Assembly (NCBI RefSeq): GCF_015840335.1
Contig: NZ_CP060395.1
Coordinates: 558,001-622,000 of the forward strand
DNA from: Synechococcus sp. CBW1108
GTDB lineage: Bacteria; Cyanobacteriota; Cyanobacteriia; PCC-6307; Cyanobiaceae
DNA length: 64,000 nucleotides
Direction of reading: 5' to 3'
In this document: piece after piece, positions 18,002-27,244 of the stretch
Numbering within the stretch: position 1 is the first letter of the stretch
Layout of the letters: the number at the start of each line of letters is the position of its first letter
Translations under genes and position numbers: made by a program
Notes under the pieces: model-generated
The model's database searches: none
What the model was told of the DNA's origin: nothing
Seen by the model: the letters and a program-made list of their open reading frames with translations, nothing else

Positions 18002-18256
18002 ATGGCTGCGGTTGAGCAGGTGATTCGCGCCCCTGCGCAGTTGGGGATGCTGCTCCGTGGTGCCCGACTGGAGCAGGGGATGAACCAGCAAGAGCTAGCT
18101 CTCAAACCCGGTGGCATGAGCCAAGCCCGGCTCTCTCAGCTCGAACTGCAACCGGGTCGTCTCACCGTGGAGCGCCTCCTGCTACTCCTGGCCGCCCTCA
18201 ACCTCGAAGTGGTGGTGTGGCCGCGAGAGAGCACCATCGAGCCGGCCGAGTGGTAA
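18002..18256 (+). CDS. hipB: HipB-like XRE-family antitoxin
   Basis: An 84-residue protein with a Cro/C1-type helix-turn-helix: LGMLLRGARLEQGMNQQELALKPGGMSQARLSQLE, followed by LTVERLLLLLAALNLEVVV, the typical HipB end. In HipBA modules it binds DNA and neutralises the HipA kinase. Its TAA overlaps the ATG of a HipA start (TAATG), so the module was translationally coupled, but hipA is only a stub. It may persist as a stand-alone repressor on the repeats just upstream. Confidence 0.85.
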   Translation: MAAVEQVIRAPAQLGMLLRGARLEQGMNQQELALKPGGMSQARLSQLELQPGRLTVERLLLLLAALNLEVVVWPRESTIEPAEW

Positions 18257-18370
18257 TGGGTAGACCTTCGCGGGCGCGCTCCCTGACGGTGTGGATGAAC
18301 TGGGAACGGGTTGGCACCTGGTCGTTGCCGACTCGCGGGCCTCAGCAGTTCAGCTACGCCGTCAGCCGCG
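18256..18370 (+). pseudogene. N-terminal stub of HipA kinase
   Basis: MGRPSRARSLTVWMNWERVGTW matches the N-terminal strand region of HipA kinases. Similarity is lost after about 35 residues (near FSYA), although the frame stays open to 18501 and runs into antisense sequence of hepT. The kinase core is absent, so the toxin is lost. Confidence 0.7.
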
Positions 18371-18418
18371 ATTGCGCCGAAGCCGTACAGCTGCTTCCAC
18401 CAGACGTTGTGCCAAGCG

Positions 18419-18748
18419 TTATGCCTGGAGCAGCCTCAGGACTGCCTCCTGAAGTGGAGGAAGGTCGATATCAACAGTCCGCCAAACTCGGGCCAGATTG
18501 ACCTTGAGATAGTCATGAGTCAGAACATCTCTCATGCCGGCTATCTGCCGCCAAGGAATCTCAGGACTGGCCGCTCGGAGCTCCGGGCTGAGATTCTTGG
18601 TGGCTTCACCGATCACCTCGAGATTGCGAATCACGCCATCTTGAATCAGACGAGAGGCCATAAAGCTGCTCTCACCAGCAGCAGTGTAATCCGCGATGCG
18701 CTCCAAACAATCACGAATACTTTCGGGATAGAGGCGATCTTTGCTCAC
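18419..18748 (-). CDS. hepT: HepT-like HEPN ribonuclease toxin
   Basis: A 109-residue DUF86/HEPN protein, full length. The catalytic RX4HXY motif is RDVLTHDY near residue 73, within the conserved IPWRQIAGMRD segment. In studied MntA-HepT pairs HepT cleaves RNA and is inactivated by AMPylation of the motif Tyr. GTG 18748 is the start, overlapping the mntA stop as GTGA, so antitoxin is made first and the toxin is coupled to it. Confidence 0.9.
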   Translation of the reverse strand: MSKDRLYPESIRDCLERIADYTAAGESSFMASRLIQDGVIRNLEVIGEATKNLSPELRAASPEIPWRQIAGMRDVLTHDYLKVNLARVWRTVDIDLPPLQEAVLRLLQA

Positions 18749-19053
18749 AGCAACTGAGCCTGATCCAGAATTTCATTACGGATCAACGGGTGCAGTGTTT
18801 CTGCTTCTGTGACATCCACCAGGCATCCCAGGAGATCTTCAAGCTCTTGCCGGAAACTGATCAACCCGAGCAGAGACTGATCCTCCGCTAGATCGACCAG
18901 AAGATCCAGGTCGCTACCTGGGTGCTCCTGCCCTTTAGCGATCGAGCCGTAGACCCTCAGGTTGGTTGCACCATGGCGCTGGGCGAGGGCGAGCACCTCG
19001 GGCCTATGGGCCACAAGCCGCTGGCGAATGGTTGTGGGCGTTGAGCTGGTCAT
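18745..19053 (-). CDS. mntA: MntA-like nucleotidyltransferase antitoxin
   Basis: 102 residues from ATG 19053 (MTSSTPTTIRQ). The minimal nucleotidyltransferase motif GSX10DXD is intact: GSIAKGQEHPGSDLD. The family transfers AMP to the HepT motif tyrosine. A longer open frame runs upstream to 19503, but it overlaps maf in antisense and adds no recognisable domain. The pair mntA-hepT is complete and probably functional, in contrast to the broken modules around it. Confidence 0.88.
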   Translation of the reverse strand: MTSSTPTTIRQRLVAHRPEVLALAQRHGATNLRVYGSIAKGQEHPGSDLDLLVDLAEDQSLLGLISFRQELEDLLGCLVDVTEAETLHPLIRNEILDQAQLL

Positions 19054-19241
19054 GGCGCTAGGGCGACCAAAGAGGGTTCGAGTCGCGGTGAACAGTTGCG
19101 GATCACGCTGTGGGGAATCGCCAATTGAATACCCCATGCAGTCCATTCTGCTCGGGCTTCGCGGTCGCGGGTTAGGAAGAGCCTTGCGCTGCCTTGCAAC
19201 GAGAAAACGGTGTTGACCACAGAAGCACGCCAACACACTCC

Positions 19242-19853
19242 TTAACTGACGCCCATCGCCAGGAGCCAGCGCCGCAACAACGGCAAGCTCAGCCCGATCA
19301 CATTCGAGAAACAGCCCTCGATCCGTTCCACCAGCGCACCACCACGCCCCTCCAAAGCAAAGCCGCCAGCGCATTGGAGCGGCTCTCCGGTGGCCACGTA
19401 GGCCTCGATCTCTGCGGCGGTGAGCGGCGCGAACTGCACGCGGGTGGTGATGGTGGCCAGGCATTCCGTGGTCGGATATCCATGGATATCCGGAGCTGGA
19501 CACTCCCGCGCCGCACCGGCCACCAACAAACAGTGGCCGGTGTGCAACTCACCCCAACCACTAGCCATCCGTCGCCAGCGATCGATCGCCTCTGCAGCGT
19601 GAAGAGGCTTGCCGAACACCTCCCCTTCAAAGGCCAGCACTGAATCGCAGCCCAACACCGCCGTGATCGAGCTATCCGTGCAGGCCTCCCGCACGGCCTG
19701 AGCCTTGGCCTTGGCCAACAGTTGCACCAGCTGGGCAGGATCGGTGTGGTGGATGGCGTCTTCATCCACACCACTCACCTGCACGCGGTGGGGAATGGCG
19801 GCCTGCTCCAGCAGGCGGCGACGGGCCGGAGACGCAGAAGCCAGCAGCAGCAC
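19242..19853 (-). CDS. maf: Maf-like nucleotide pyrophosphatase
   Basis: 203 residues. GTG 19853 is chosen because [16 protein letters not shown] must be at the N-terminus; this is the Maf signature. The catalytic Asp region [19 protein letters not shown] and the C-terminal ECFSNVIGL-like segment ([14 protein letters not shown]) are present. Maf proteins hydrolyse non-canonical nucleoside triphosphates. A short insertion ([13 protein letters not shown]) precedes TITTRVQF, compared with usual family members. It is divergent from the Npun_F0494-family gene across 50 bases. A copy of its 3' third lies at 17445-17660. Confidence 0.88.
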   Translation of the reverse strand: MLLLASASPARRRLLEQAAIPHRVQVSGVDEDAIHHTDPAQLVQLLAKAKAQAVREACTDSSITAVLGCDSVLAFEGEVFGKPLHAAEAIDRWRRMASGWGELHTGHCLLVAGAARECPAPDIHGYPTTECLATITTRVQFAPLTAAEIEAYVATGEPLQCAGGFALEGRGGALVERIEGCFSNVIGLSLPLLRRWLLAMGVS

Positions 19854-19903
19854 AGCGGAGGGGATGGGCTGGCCATGAGAATGGCAGCAGCCACCTGTGT
19901 TGT

Positions 19904-20278
19904 GTGAGCACCGCCAGCCAACAAGAGCAACGCGCCCTGCAGCGGGCCCGAAAGGCGGTGCGCTGCCTCCCCTTTCGGCTGTCGTTTTATCAACTGCTGG
20001 ATGGCCAGGCATTGAGCAGCACACAGATCGCTGCCCACCCCAACCAGCAGCAACTCAGCCGCCTCAGCCTGAACGCCAACCGCACCGAAGACCTCCTGAT
20101 CTGGCTGATCCAGCTCGGTGTGCTGCGCCGCGAAGTGGACGGCCAGGGCCTCACCGAACGGGTGCGCCTCACCCCGATGGGGCGGAACACCATTGCCCCC
20201 TGGAGCGACGACATCCCGCCCGGAGGTGTGCTGATGCGCCTCAAGCACTGGCTTCGGCAGCACAGGCCCCGGATTTGA
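19904..20278 (+). CDS. Npun_F0494-family conserved cyanobacterial protein
   Basis: 124 residues starting at GTG 19904. The pattern [23 protein letters not shown], then [19 protein letters not shown] and RVRLTPMGR fits a conserved cyanobacterial family of unknown function with a probable winged-helix-like fold. The stop overlaps the cobQ start (TGATG), indicating co-translation with cobyric acid synthase. Confidence 0.75.
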   Translation: MSTASQQEQRALQRARKAVRCLPFRLSFYQLLDGQALSSTQIAAHPNQQQLSRLSLNANRTEDLLIWLIQLGVLRREVDGQGLTERVRLTPMGRNTIAPWSDDIPPGGVLMRLKHWLRQHRPRI

Positions 20279-21795
20279 TGAGCGAGAACCACACCCCCCT
20301 CATGGTTCTGGGCACCAGCAGCGGTGCCGGCAAGTCGTTGATGACGGCCGCCCTCTGCAGGGTGTTGCGGCGCCGCGGTGAAACGCCACTGCCCTTCAAG
20401 GGGCAGAACATGAGCAACAACGCCTGGGTGGATCAGGTGGGCGGCGAAATGGCCTACTCCCAGGCCCTCCAGGCCTGGGCCGCCGGGCTGGAGCCCCACC
20501 ACAGCATGAATCCGGTGCTGCTCAAGCCCCAGGGGGATTCCACCAGCGAAGTGATCCATCTGGGCCAGTCGGTGGGGCAATGCCGCGCCGAGCACTACTA
20601 CCGCGACTGGTTCCGGCCGGGCTGGGCTGCTATCCGCGCCGGCCTGAGCGAGCTGCAGGCGGCCCATCCGGGGGGGCGCCTGGTGCTGGAGGGGGCCGGC
20701 AGCCCGGTGGAGGTGAACCTGCAATCCCGCGACCTCACCAACCTGCGGCTGGCGCAGTTTCTGAGGGCCCGCTGCCTCCTGGTGGCCGACATCGAACGGG
20801 GCGGTGTGTTCGCCCAGATCGTGGGCACCCTGGCCCTGCTGCGCCCGGTGGAGCGGCCCTTGATCCGCGGCCTGCTGATCAACCGCTTCCGTGGCCGCCG
20901 CGAGCTGTTTGACGAAGGACGCCGCTGGCTGGAGGCCCACACCGGCGTGCCCGTGCTGGGGGTGATGCCCTGGCTCGATGAGCTGTTTCCCCCGGAAGAC
21001 TCCCTCGATCTGCTGGAGCGCCGCGGCCGCAAGCGGGACGCCGCGCTGGAGATCGTCGTGCTGAAGCTGCCGTCGCTGAGCAACTTCTCCGACCTCGATC
21101 CCCTGGAGGCCGAACCCAGCGTCCAGCTGCGCTGGCTGGCGCCGGGGGAGCCGCTGGGGGCCCCCGATGCGGTGATCGTGCCGGGCAGCAAACAGACCTT
21201 GCGCGACCTGGCGGCCCTGCAGCGCTCCGGCCTGGGGGAGGCGCTGCGCGCCTACGCCGGCGATGGCGGCCAGGTGTTCGGCATCTGCGGCGGACTGCAA
21301 CTGCTCGGGCGGGAACTGCGGGATCCCGAGGGCCTGGAGGGCGGCGACACCGGCACCCCAGCGGGTGGGCCCGTGCCGGGCCTCGACCTGCTGCCGCTGC
21401 ACACCTGCTTCGGCGGTGCCAAGGCCCTGCGCCAGCGCAGCAGCCAGGCACTCTGGCCAGGGGAGGGCCTCAGCCTGGAGGGCTTCGAGCTGCACCGCGG
21501 CATCAGCACCCCTGTGGCGGCCAGCGGCCTGCAGCCCCTGGCGAGCGACCCGGACCTGGGCCATTGGCAGCCCTACGGCACCCAGGGCGGCGTGGTGGCC
21601 GGCACCTATCTGCACGGCGTGTTTGAAAGCGGCCCCTGGCGTCGCCGCTGGCTCAACCAGCTGCGCCAGCGCGGCGGGCTGCCGCCGCTGCCGGAGAATC
21701 AACCCCACCACAGCCGCCAGCGAGATGCCCTGCTGGACCGGCTGGCCGATGCCTTTGAGGCCCATGTGAACCTCGAGCCCCTATTTGGCCCCTAA
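20278..21795 (+). CDS. cobQ: Cobyric acid synthase
   Basis: The enzyme amidates side chains of adenosylcobyrinic acid diamide in cobalamin (or pseudocobalamin) synthesis. 505 residues. The N-terminal P-loop-like [21 protein letters not shown] leads into the CobQ synthetase domain ([23 protein letters not shown]). The C-terminal class I glutamine amidotransferase domain has the Cys nucleophile in [11 protein letters not shown] and the His near YLHGVFE. Start ATG 20278 overlaps the preceding stop. cbiET for the same pathway lies at 49-50 kb. Confidence 0.96.
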   Translation: MSENHTPLMVLGTSSGAGKSLMTAALCRVLRRRGETPLPFKGQNMSNNAWVDQVGGEMAYSQALQAWAAGLEPHHSMNPVLLKPQGDSTSEVIHLGQSVGQCRAEHYYRDWFRPGWAAIRAGLSELQAAHPGGRLVLEGAGSPVEVNLQSRDLTNLRLAQFLRARCLLVADIERGGVFAQIVGTLALLRPVERPLIRGLLINRFRGRRELFDEGRRWLEAHTGVPVLGVMPWLDELFPPEDSLDLLERRGRKRDAALEIVVLKLPSLSNFSDLDPLEAEPSVQLRWLAPGEPLGAPDAVIVPGSKQTLRDLAALQRSGLGEALRAYAGDGGQVFGICGGLQLLGRELRDPEGLEGGDTGTPAGGPVPGLDLLPLHTCFGGAKALRQRSSQALWPGEGLSLEGFELHRGISTPVAASGLQPLASDPDLGHWQPYGTQGGVVAGTYLHGVFESGPWRRRWLNQLRQRGGLPPLPENQPHHSRQRDALLDRLADAFEAHVNLEPLFGP

Positions 21796-21806
21796 CCCAC
21801 CCGCCC

Positions 21807-22052
21807 ATGGCCGCCTCCCCCGTCACTATCCGCTGGCCCAATGGCCACACCAGCCAGTGCCTGGTCGGGTGCGACTGGCTGCTCGCCGCCCAGACGGCGG
21901 GGGTCACCATCCCCACCGGCTGCCTGGGGGGCAGCTGCGGCGCCTGCGAAATCGAGGTGAACGGCCAGGTGGTGCGTGCCTGCATCGCCACCGTTCCCGC
22001 CAGCCGCAGCGGTGCACTCAGCGTGGAACTCGCCAGCGACCCCTACTGGTGA
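21807..22052 (+). CDS. Plant-type [2Fe-2S] ferredoxin
   Basis: 81 residues with the cluster ligands in [15 protein letters not shown] and, 11 residues later, RACIA: the Cys-X4-Cys-X2-Cys...Cys pattern of plant-type ferredoxins. It is shorter than photosynthetic PetF (about 97 residues) and lacks its acidic loops, so it is a specialised electron carrier. It lies 11 bases after cobQ and may be co-transcribed. Its 3' end overlaps the convergent mnmA by 10 bases. Confidence 0.88.
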   Translation: MAASPVTIRWPNGHTSQCLVGCDWLLAAQTAGVTIPTGCLGGSCGACEIEVNGQVVRACIATVPASRSGALSVELASDPYW

Positions 22053-23251
22053 GATCCCGTGGCTGGGGCGGGATCGGCCTGGATCAGGCCGCCGCCCAGC
22101 AGCACCTCACCGTCGTAGAACACCGCCGCCTGGGCGGGAGTGATCGAGAACTGCTCCTCGGCAAAGGTCAGCTGAACCCGGTGGGGCCGCTGGGCCGCCC
22201 GGTCGGCATCGGTGGCGGGCAGGGGGGTCAGCAGGGCTCGCTCTGGGGCGCTGCGGTAGCGCACCTGCACCTCCACCTCGATGCCACCCACCGGGGGCTC
22301 AATCGAGACCCAATTCACAGCTCCCACCACCGCCCCCGCCCGCGCAGCCTCAGCGCGGGGGGCCACCACCACCTGGTTCATGGCACCATCCAGCCTCACC
22401 ACGTGCAAGGGCTCGCGCCACGCCACCCCCAATCCCTTGCGCTGGCCGATGGTGAAGTGCTCGATGCCGTCGTGCTCACCCACGACCGTGCCATCCACCA
22501 GCACAATCTCGCCGGGGCGAGGCGGCAAATAGGCGTCCAGGAAGGCCTTCATCGAGCCGTGGTGATCCGCCAGGCAGAGGTCCTGGCTTTCAGGCTTCTT
22601 GGCCGTGCGCAGGCCATGGCGCTCGGCCTCGAGGCGGGTGTCGGCCTTGGTGAGTTCGCCCAGGGGAAACACCAACCGGCCCAGGGCCTCCTGGGGCAGG
22701 TCGTAGAGGAAGTAGCTCTGGTCTTTATGGCTATCGCGACCCCGCAGCAGCTGGTGGCGGCCGTTGTCGCTCAGGTCGCCGTGGTGCACCCGGGCGTAGT
22801 GGCCGGTGGCGATGCGGCCAATGCCCCGCTCCTGCTCGGCCCACTGGAGCATCGGGCCGAATTTCACCTCCCGGTTGCAGCGGGAGCAGGGCAGGGGCGT
22901 GACGCCTGCCGCGTAGCCCTCCACCAGAAAATTGACGATCTGGGCCTGGAAGTGCTCGCGAAAGTCGACCACATGGTGGGGGATGGCGAGCTGTTCGCAG
23001 ATCCCCGCCGCATCCACCAGCCCCTCGGCGCAGCAGGCACCTTTGCCACTCATCAACCAGAGGGTGAGCCCCTCCACCTGCCAACCCGCTTCCACCAGCA
23101 ATGCTGCTGTAAGAGAGCTGTCCACACCGCCGGAAAGACCCACCGCCACCCGGCGTTCACCCGGCCAGGCCCGGAGCCGCTCTAGGGCGGCACGACCCGC
23201 AGGGGTGGAGGCCAGAGCGGGGCTCCCAGAGTTGGCAACGGAGACAGACAA
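22043..23251 (-). CDS. mnmA: tRNA-specific 2-thiouridylase MnmA
   Basis: The enzyme installs 2-thiouridine at the wobble position of tRNA for Lys, Glu and Gln. 402 residues. The PP-loop is [16 protein letters not shown]. The catalytic Cys pair is in [11 protein letters not shown] and [16 protein letters not shown] and the DQSYFLY segment are family hallmarks, followed by the C-terminal beta barrel. It is convergent with the ferredoxin gene and divergent from nnr (32-base gap with shared promoter space). Confidence 0.96.
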   Translation of the reverse strand: MSVSVANSGSPALASTPAGRAALERLRAWPGERRVAVGLSGGVDSSLTAALLVEAGWQVEGLTLWLMSGKGACCAEGLVDAAGICEQLAIPHHVVDFREHFQAQIVNFLVEGYAAGVTPLPCSRCNREVKFGPMLQWAEQERGIGRIATGHYARVHHGDLSDNGRHQLLRGRDSHKDQSYFLYDLPQEALGRLVFPLGELTKADTRLEAERHGLRTAKKPESQDLCLADHHGSMKAFLDAYLPPRPGEIVLVDGTVVGEHDGIEHFTIGQRKGLGVAWREPLHVVRLDGAMNQVVVAPRAEAARAGAVVGAVNWVSIEPPVGGIEVEVQVRYRSAPERALLTPLPATDADRAAQRPHRVQLTFAEEQFSITPAQAAVFYDGEVLLGGGLIQADPAPATGSHQ

Positions 23252-23283
23252 CAGGGCAGACAGCCAGCGGTAGTGCTTCCATC

Positions 23284-24912
23284 ATGAAACCCAGCTGCCC
23301 TGAGGAGTTGGTGCCAACACCCGCCAAAGCCGCCTGGCCCCGCCGCGATGGCGACCATCTGCTGGTGACCAGTGCCGAGATGGCAGCCCTGGAGGAGCAG
23401 CTGTTCCACAGCGGCATGCCGGTGGCAGCCCTGATGGAAAAGGCGGCGCTGGCGCTGAGCCGCAGGCTTTTGCAACGGCATGGCGACCATCTGGCCCGCC
23501 ACGGTGCCCTGGTGCTGGTGGGTCCGGGGCACAACGGCGGCGATGGGCTGGTGATCGCTCGCGAACTGCACCTAGCGTCAGTGGCCACCGCAATCTGGAG
23601 CCCCTTCGAACGGCACAAGCCACTCACCGAGGCGCACCTGCGCCACTGCCTGTGGCTGGGCATCCAGCGGCTCAGCCAAGCGCCTGATCCATGCGGCAGC
23701 GAACTCTGGATCGATGCCCTACTGGGCATCGGCCAACAACGCCCCCCCGGCGAGGGGATCCGGGTGCTGCTGGAGGCCCGCCAGCGGCAACGGCCTGGGG
23801 CCCTGGTGGCTGTGGATGTGCCCACGGGCCTCTGCGCCGACAGCGGCAGGGCCACCGGCCCGATGCGGCCCCAGGCTGTCACCACTTTCACCATTGGATT
23901 GATCAAGAGCGGGCTGGTGCAGGACCAGGCCCTGGCGGCGGTGGGGGAACTGGAGCGAATCGACCTGGGGCTGCCCGGGGGCCTGCTGCATGCCCTGCCA
24001 AACCACACCCCGCTGGGGCTGGGCGAGCGGGATTTGGCCGAACGGCCCAGGCCACCCCTAGATCCGGCCGCCAGCAAATATCAGCGGGGCCGACTGCTGC
24101 TGCTGGCCGGCAGCGAGGCCTTCCGGGGAGCCGCCAGCCTGGCCCTGGCCGGGGCCAGCAGCAGCGGTTGCGGCAGCCTGCACGCTGCCTTGCCCGCCTG
24201 CCTGGCAGCCGACCTCTGGCAGCAATACCCCCACGTGGTGCTTGACCAGAGCCTCCCCTGCGATGGCCAGGGCAACCTGCGCCTGGATCGGCCCATCGAG
24301 CTCAACCGCCAGCGGCTTGACGCCCTGCTGGTCGGTCCCGGCATCGGCCCTGGCGCCGAGTCGCAGGAAGGTGCCTTTTGGCGCAACTTGCTCGCCTGGC
24401 CGGGGCTGCTGGTGCTCGACGCCGACGGCCTCAACCGGCTGAGTGGCCCGGCCATCCTGGGGCTGGGCCTCAATGCCTGCGCTTGGCTGCAGCAGCGCCA
24501 GGGGCCCACCTGGATCACGCCCCACCCCGGCGAATTCAGCCGCCTGTTTCCCGAGCTCAGCGGCAACCCAGCCCCTGTTTGCCTCGACGCTGCTGGCGAA
24601 GCGGCCAGGACCAGTGGCGCCTGTGTGCTGCTGAAGGAAGCCCGCAGCGTGGTGGCCGCCCCCGATGGCCGCCGCTGGCAGCTGCTGGAGGCCAGCCCCA
24701 GCAGCGCCCGGGCAGGCCTGGGGGACGTGCTCGCCGGCCATGTCGCCGGGGTGGGGGCCATGGCCATGGCGGCCACGGGCGCCGCCGATGCTGTTTGGCT
24801 GGCGGCCGCAACCCTGGCCCACGCCCAGGCGGGGCGCCAACTCAGCCCAGCCGGGCAGAACGGTGCCGCCAACCCCTTGGCAGTAGCGCAGCAGCTGGCC
24901 CGATTGTGCTGA
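23284..24912 (+). CDS. nnr: Bifunctional NAD(P)H-hydrate repair enzyme (epimerase + dehydratase)
   Basis: 542 residues. The N-terminal YjeF_N/NnrE epimerase domain (about residues 20-230) has VLVGPGHNGGDGLVIARELH and VDVPTGLCAD. The C-terminal NnrD ADP-dependent dehydratase domain has the LLVGPGIG region, WITPHPGEFSRLFP and the ARAGLGDVLAGHVAG catalytic segment, where relatives have GTGD. Together they repair hydrated NADH and NADPH. A hairpin follows the stop. Confidence 0.95.
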   Translation: MKPSCPEELVPTPAKAAWPRRDGDHLLVTSAEMAALEEQLFHSGMPVAALMEKAALALSRRLLQRHGDHLARHGALVLVGPGHNGGDGLVIARELHLASVATAIWSPFERHKPLTEAHLRHCLWLGIQRLSQAPDPCGSELWIDALLGIGQQRPPGEGIRVLLEARQRQRPGALVAVDVPTGLCADSGRATGPMRPQAVTTFTIGLIKSGLVQDQALAAVGELERIDLGLPGGLLHALPNHTPLGLGERDLAERPRPPLDPAASKYQRGRLLLLAGSEAFRGAASLALAGASSSGCGSLHAALPACLAADLWQQYPHVVLDQSLPCDGQGNLRLDRPIELNRQRLDALLVGPGIGPGAESQEGAFWRNLLAWPGLLVLDADGLNRLSGPAILGLGLNACAWLQQRQGPTWITPHPGEFSRLFPELSGNPAPVCLDAAGEAARTSGACVLLKEARSVVAAPDGRRWQLLEASPSSARAGLGDVLAGHVAGVGAMAMAATGAADAVWLAAATLAHAQAGRQLSPAGQNGAANPLAVAQQLARLC

Positions 24913-24914
24913 AT

Positions 24915-24942
24915 ACAACACCAGGGAGCATGTGTTGTTTTG
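24915..24942 (+). terminator. Probable terminator after nnr
   Basis: ACAACAC, a 10-base loop, GTGTTGT, followed by TTTTG. It is a modest AT-rich stem in the nnr-sigma factor gap. Confidence 0.5.
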
Positions 24943-25029
24943 CGATTGAAAGCTAAAGGGTTACCGAAAATACACTGCTCCCGGCGAATTTGGTTAGATA
25001 TTCAATGGATCCTCCCTCTCAGCGCTCTA

Positions 25030-25968
25030 ATGACCACATCGCTCCAGAGGGCCAGCGAAGGCACCCGGCGACGAAGTAGCGACCCCATCACCTGGTATCT
25101 GGCGACCATCGGCCGCGAGCCGCTGTTGACCGCGGCCGAAGAAATAGAACTGGGCAATCAGGTGCAAACAATGATGCGCCTGCTAGAGGAAGAAGCTGGA
25201 GAGATTGCCAGAGAATTCACTGATCACGAAAATAAGCTGATTCGCATTGGTAAGCGGGCCAAGCAACGCATGATGAAGGCGAATTTGCGCTTAGTCGTCA
25301 GTGTGGCCAAAAAGTATCAAGGCAAGGGCCTTGAATTACTCGACCTAATCCAGGAAGGATCCCTCGGGCTCGAGCGGGCCGTGGAGAAGTTTGATCCCAC
25401 CCGGGGCTATAAATTTTCCACCTATGCCTTCTGGTGGATTCGCCAGAGCATGACCCGGGCGATCGCCTGCCAATCCCGCACGATCCGCTTGCCCGTGCAC
25501 CTGAGTGAAAGGCTCACAGCGATTCGCAAGGTCAGCCTGGATCTGGCCCACAAACTGGGCGCCATGCCCAACCGCCAGGAAATTGCCGAGGCGATGGCCA
25601 TGCCAATCGAGGAGCTCGACGGCCTGCTGCGCCAGTCACTTACCACCTCCAGCCTGGATGCGCCGGTGAACGGCGATGAGGGCCGCAGCTTCCTGGGGGA
25701 TCTGATTGCCGACTCCTCAGGGGAGGAGCCGCTGGATCGGGTAGAGCGGGGGATGCACCAAGAGCAGCTAGGGCGCTGGTTGAGCCAGCTCAGCGACCAG
25801 GAGCGCCAGGTGCTTCAGCTGCGCTTTGGGCTCGAGGGCCAAGAGCGCCACACCCTGGCCGAAATCGGCCGTCAATTGGATGTGTCCCGTGAACGGGTTC
25901 GCCAGGTGGAACTCAAGGCCTTGCGCAAACTGCGCAACATGACCCGGCGCATTCCCGCCACACTTTGA
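25030..25968 (+). CDS. Group 2 RNA polymerase sigma factor (sigma-70 family)
   Basis: 312 residues from ATG 25030; an upstream in-frame ATG at 24940 would overlap the terminator and adds no domain. Region 1.2 is DPITWYLATIGREPLLTAAEE. Region 2 is LRLVVSVAKKYQGKGLELLDLIQEGSLGL followed by KFSTYAFWWIRQSM. Region 4 has LAEIGRQLDVSRERVRQVE. The long acidic region 1.1 of primary SigA is missing, which fits a group 2 alternative sigma factor. Cyanobacteria carry several of these for stress, light and circadian output; which one this is cannot be told. Confidence 0.93.
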   Translation: MTTSLQRASEGTRRRSSDPITWYLATIGREPLLTAAEEIELGNQVQTMMRLLEEEAGEIAREFTDHENKLIRIGKRAKQRMMKANLRLVVSVAKKYQGKGLELLDLIQEGSLGLERAVEKFDPTRGYKFSTYAFWWIRQSMTRAIACQSRTIRLPVHLSERLTAIRKVSLDLAHKLGAMPNRQEIAEAMAMPIEELDGLLRQSLTTSSLDAPVNGDEGRSFLGDLIADSSGEEPLDRVERGMHQEQLGRWLSQLSDQERQVLQLRFGLEGQERHTLAEIGRQLDVSRERVRQVELKALRKLRNMTRRIPATL

Positions 25969-25984
25969 GAAGCTGATCAGAGAG

Positions 25985-26010
25985 ACTGATCAAACAGATT
26001 GATCAGTCTT
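25985..26010. terminator. Hairpin between sigma factor gene and pdhA
   Basis: GACTGATC, 9-base spacer, GATCAGTC lies between two convergent genes. There is no strong T run, so it is only a candidate bidirectional terminator. Confidence 0.4.
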
Positions 26011-27133
26011 CCGCCCAGATGTAGCGGGTAAGTTCTGCGGGCTTGGGCTCGGGAGCCGCCAGGGCGAACTCGACGCAGTCGGCCACTTCGGCATCGATCT
26101 CCTGCTCGATCGCCTTGAGCTCCTCGGCTGAGGCGAGGTTCTGCTCGATCAGGCGGACAGCCAGGGCCTTGATCGGATCCCGTTTCGCCCAGAACTCCTT
26201 CTCCGCTTGGGCGCGCAGCTCGTCGGGATCGGCCAGGGAGTGGCCGCGGAAGCGGTAAGTGAGGCACTCGAGCAGGGTGGGGCCCTCGCCGGCCCGGGCC
26301 CGCTCGATGGCGCGCTGGGCGGCAGCCCGCACCGCCAACACGTCCATGCCGTCCACCTCTTCGCCGGCCATGCCGAAGGCCGCCGCCTTGCGCCAGATCT
26401 CAGGATCACTCGTGGCACGGTTGTGGTCCATACCAATGGCCCACTTGTTGTTCTCCACCACAAACAGGATCGGCAACTTCCAGAGGGCTGCCATGTTCAG
26501 GCACTCATAGAACTGACCGATGTTGCAGGTGCCATCACCGAAGAAGGCGGCTGTGACGGAGTCGCTGGAGGCATCCCCTAGGGCGTCGCGCTTGTAGCGG
26601 CTGGTGAAGGCTGCGCCGAGGGCCACCGGAATGCCCTCGCCGATGAAGGCATAGCCCCCCAGCAGGTGGTGCTCCTTGGAAAAAAGGTGCATGGAGCCGC
26701 CGCGGCCCTTGCTGCAGCCGGTTTCCTTACCGAACAGCTCACTCATCACCTCCCGGGCCGGCACGCCGCAGCTGAGGGCGTGCACGTGGTCGCGGTAGGT
26801 GCTGCAAAACCAGTCGTGCTGCAACTTCATCGCCTTGATCACGCCCGTGCTTACGGCCTCTTGGCCGTTGTAGAGGTGCACGAAGCCAAACATCTTGCCG
26901 CGGTAATACATCTCCGCGCACTTGTCCTCAAAACGCCGGCCCAGGGTCATGTCGCGGTAGAGCATCAGACCCTCGTCGCGCGTCACCTTGGCGGGCACCG
27001 ACGGGTAGAGATTCTCCAGGCGCTCGGCATGGGCTCCGACCAGACTGGTGTCGTCTGCAGAACAGGCGGGAGCACCACTGGCTGTAAATCCAGGTGATGG
27101 GGCTCCAGGTACAGCAGCGATGTCGTTGCCCAT
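26003..27133 (-). CDS. pdhA: Pyruvate dehydrogenase E1 component, alpha subunit
   Basis: The thiamine-diphosphate-dependent subunit that decarboxylates pyruvate to feed acetyl-CoA formation. 376 residues from ATG 27133; ATG 27199 would add 22 residues. The ThDP motif runs from [15 protein letters not shown] to FVVENN. The phosphoryl-loop-like [10 protein letters not shown] and [15 protein letters not shown] segments are conserved. It is monocistronic here, as usual in cyanobacteria, and divergent from the zipN-like gene. Confidence 0.95.
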   Translation of the reverse strand: MGNDIAAVPGAPSPGFTASGAPACSADDTSLVGAHAERLENLYPSVPAKVTRDEGLMLYRDMTLGRRFEDKCAEMYYRGKMFGFVHLYNGQEAVSTGVIKAMKLQHDWFCSTYRDHVHALSCGVPAREVMSELFGKETGCSKGRGGSMHLFSKEHHLLGGYAFIGEGIPVALGAAFTSRYKRDALGDASSDSVTAAFFGDGTCNIGQFYECLNMAALWKLPILFVVENNKWAIGMDHNRATSDPEIWRKAAAFGMAGEEVDGMDVLAVRAAAQRAIERARAGEGPTLLECLTYRFRGHSLADPDELRAQAEKEFWAKRDPIKALAVRLIEQNLASAEELKAIEQEIDAEVADCVEFALAAPEPKPAELTRYIWAED

Positions 27134-27244
27134 GTGCGCCTGCGTCTTGCTGACGACTCTAAGAGGTGCTGCTGCATCAGGCCTGACAATTGGCGTCATA
27201 AGCGCCTGCCCTGCCTAAAGTCACCCACCAGCGACGGGCCCGGA

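Noticed and set aside
19050-19238. Short minus-strand frame upstream of mntA, and a GGGTTCGAGTC word resembling a tRNA T-loop
   Set aside because: No cloverleaf can be drawn around the word, and the frame has no recognisable domain.
18745-19503. Longer N-terminal form of MntA
   Set aside because: The extra 150 residues run over the antisense of maf and add no domain; MntA proteins are about 100-150 residues and ATG 19053 fits.
19990-21765. A 591-codon minus-strand open frame opposite cobQ
   Set aside because: Antisense of a complete cobyric acid synthase, low-complexity translation, no start context.
21785-23185. A 466-codon plus-strand open frame opposite mnmA
   Set aside because: Antisense of mnmA; Gln/His/Gly-rich composition typical of a GC-rich shadow.
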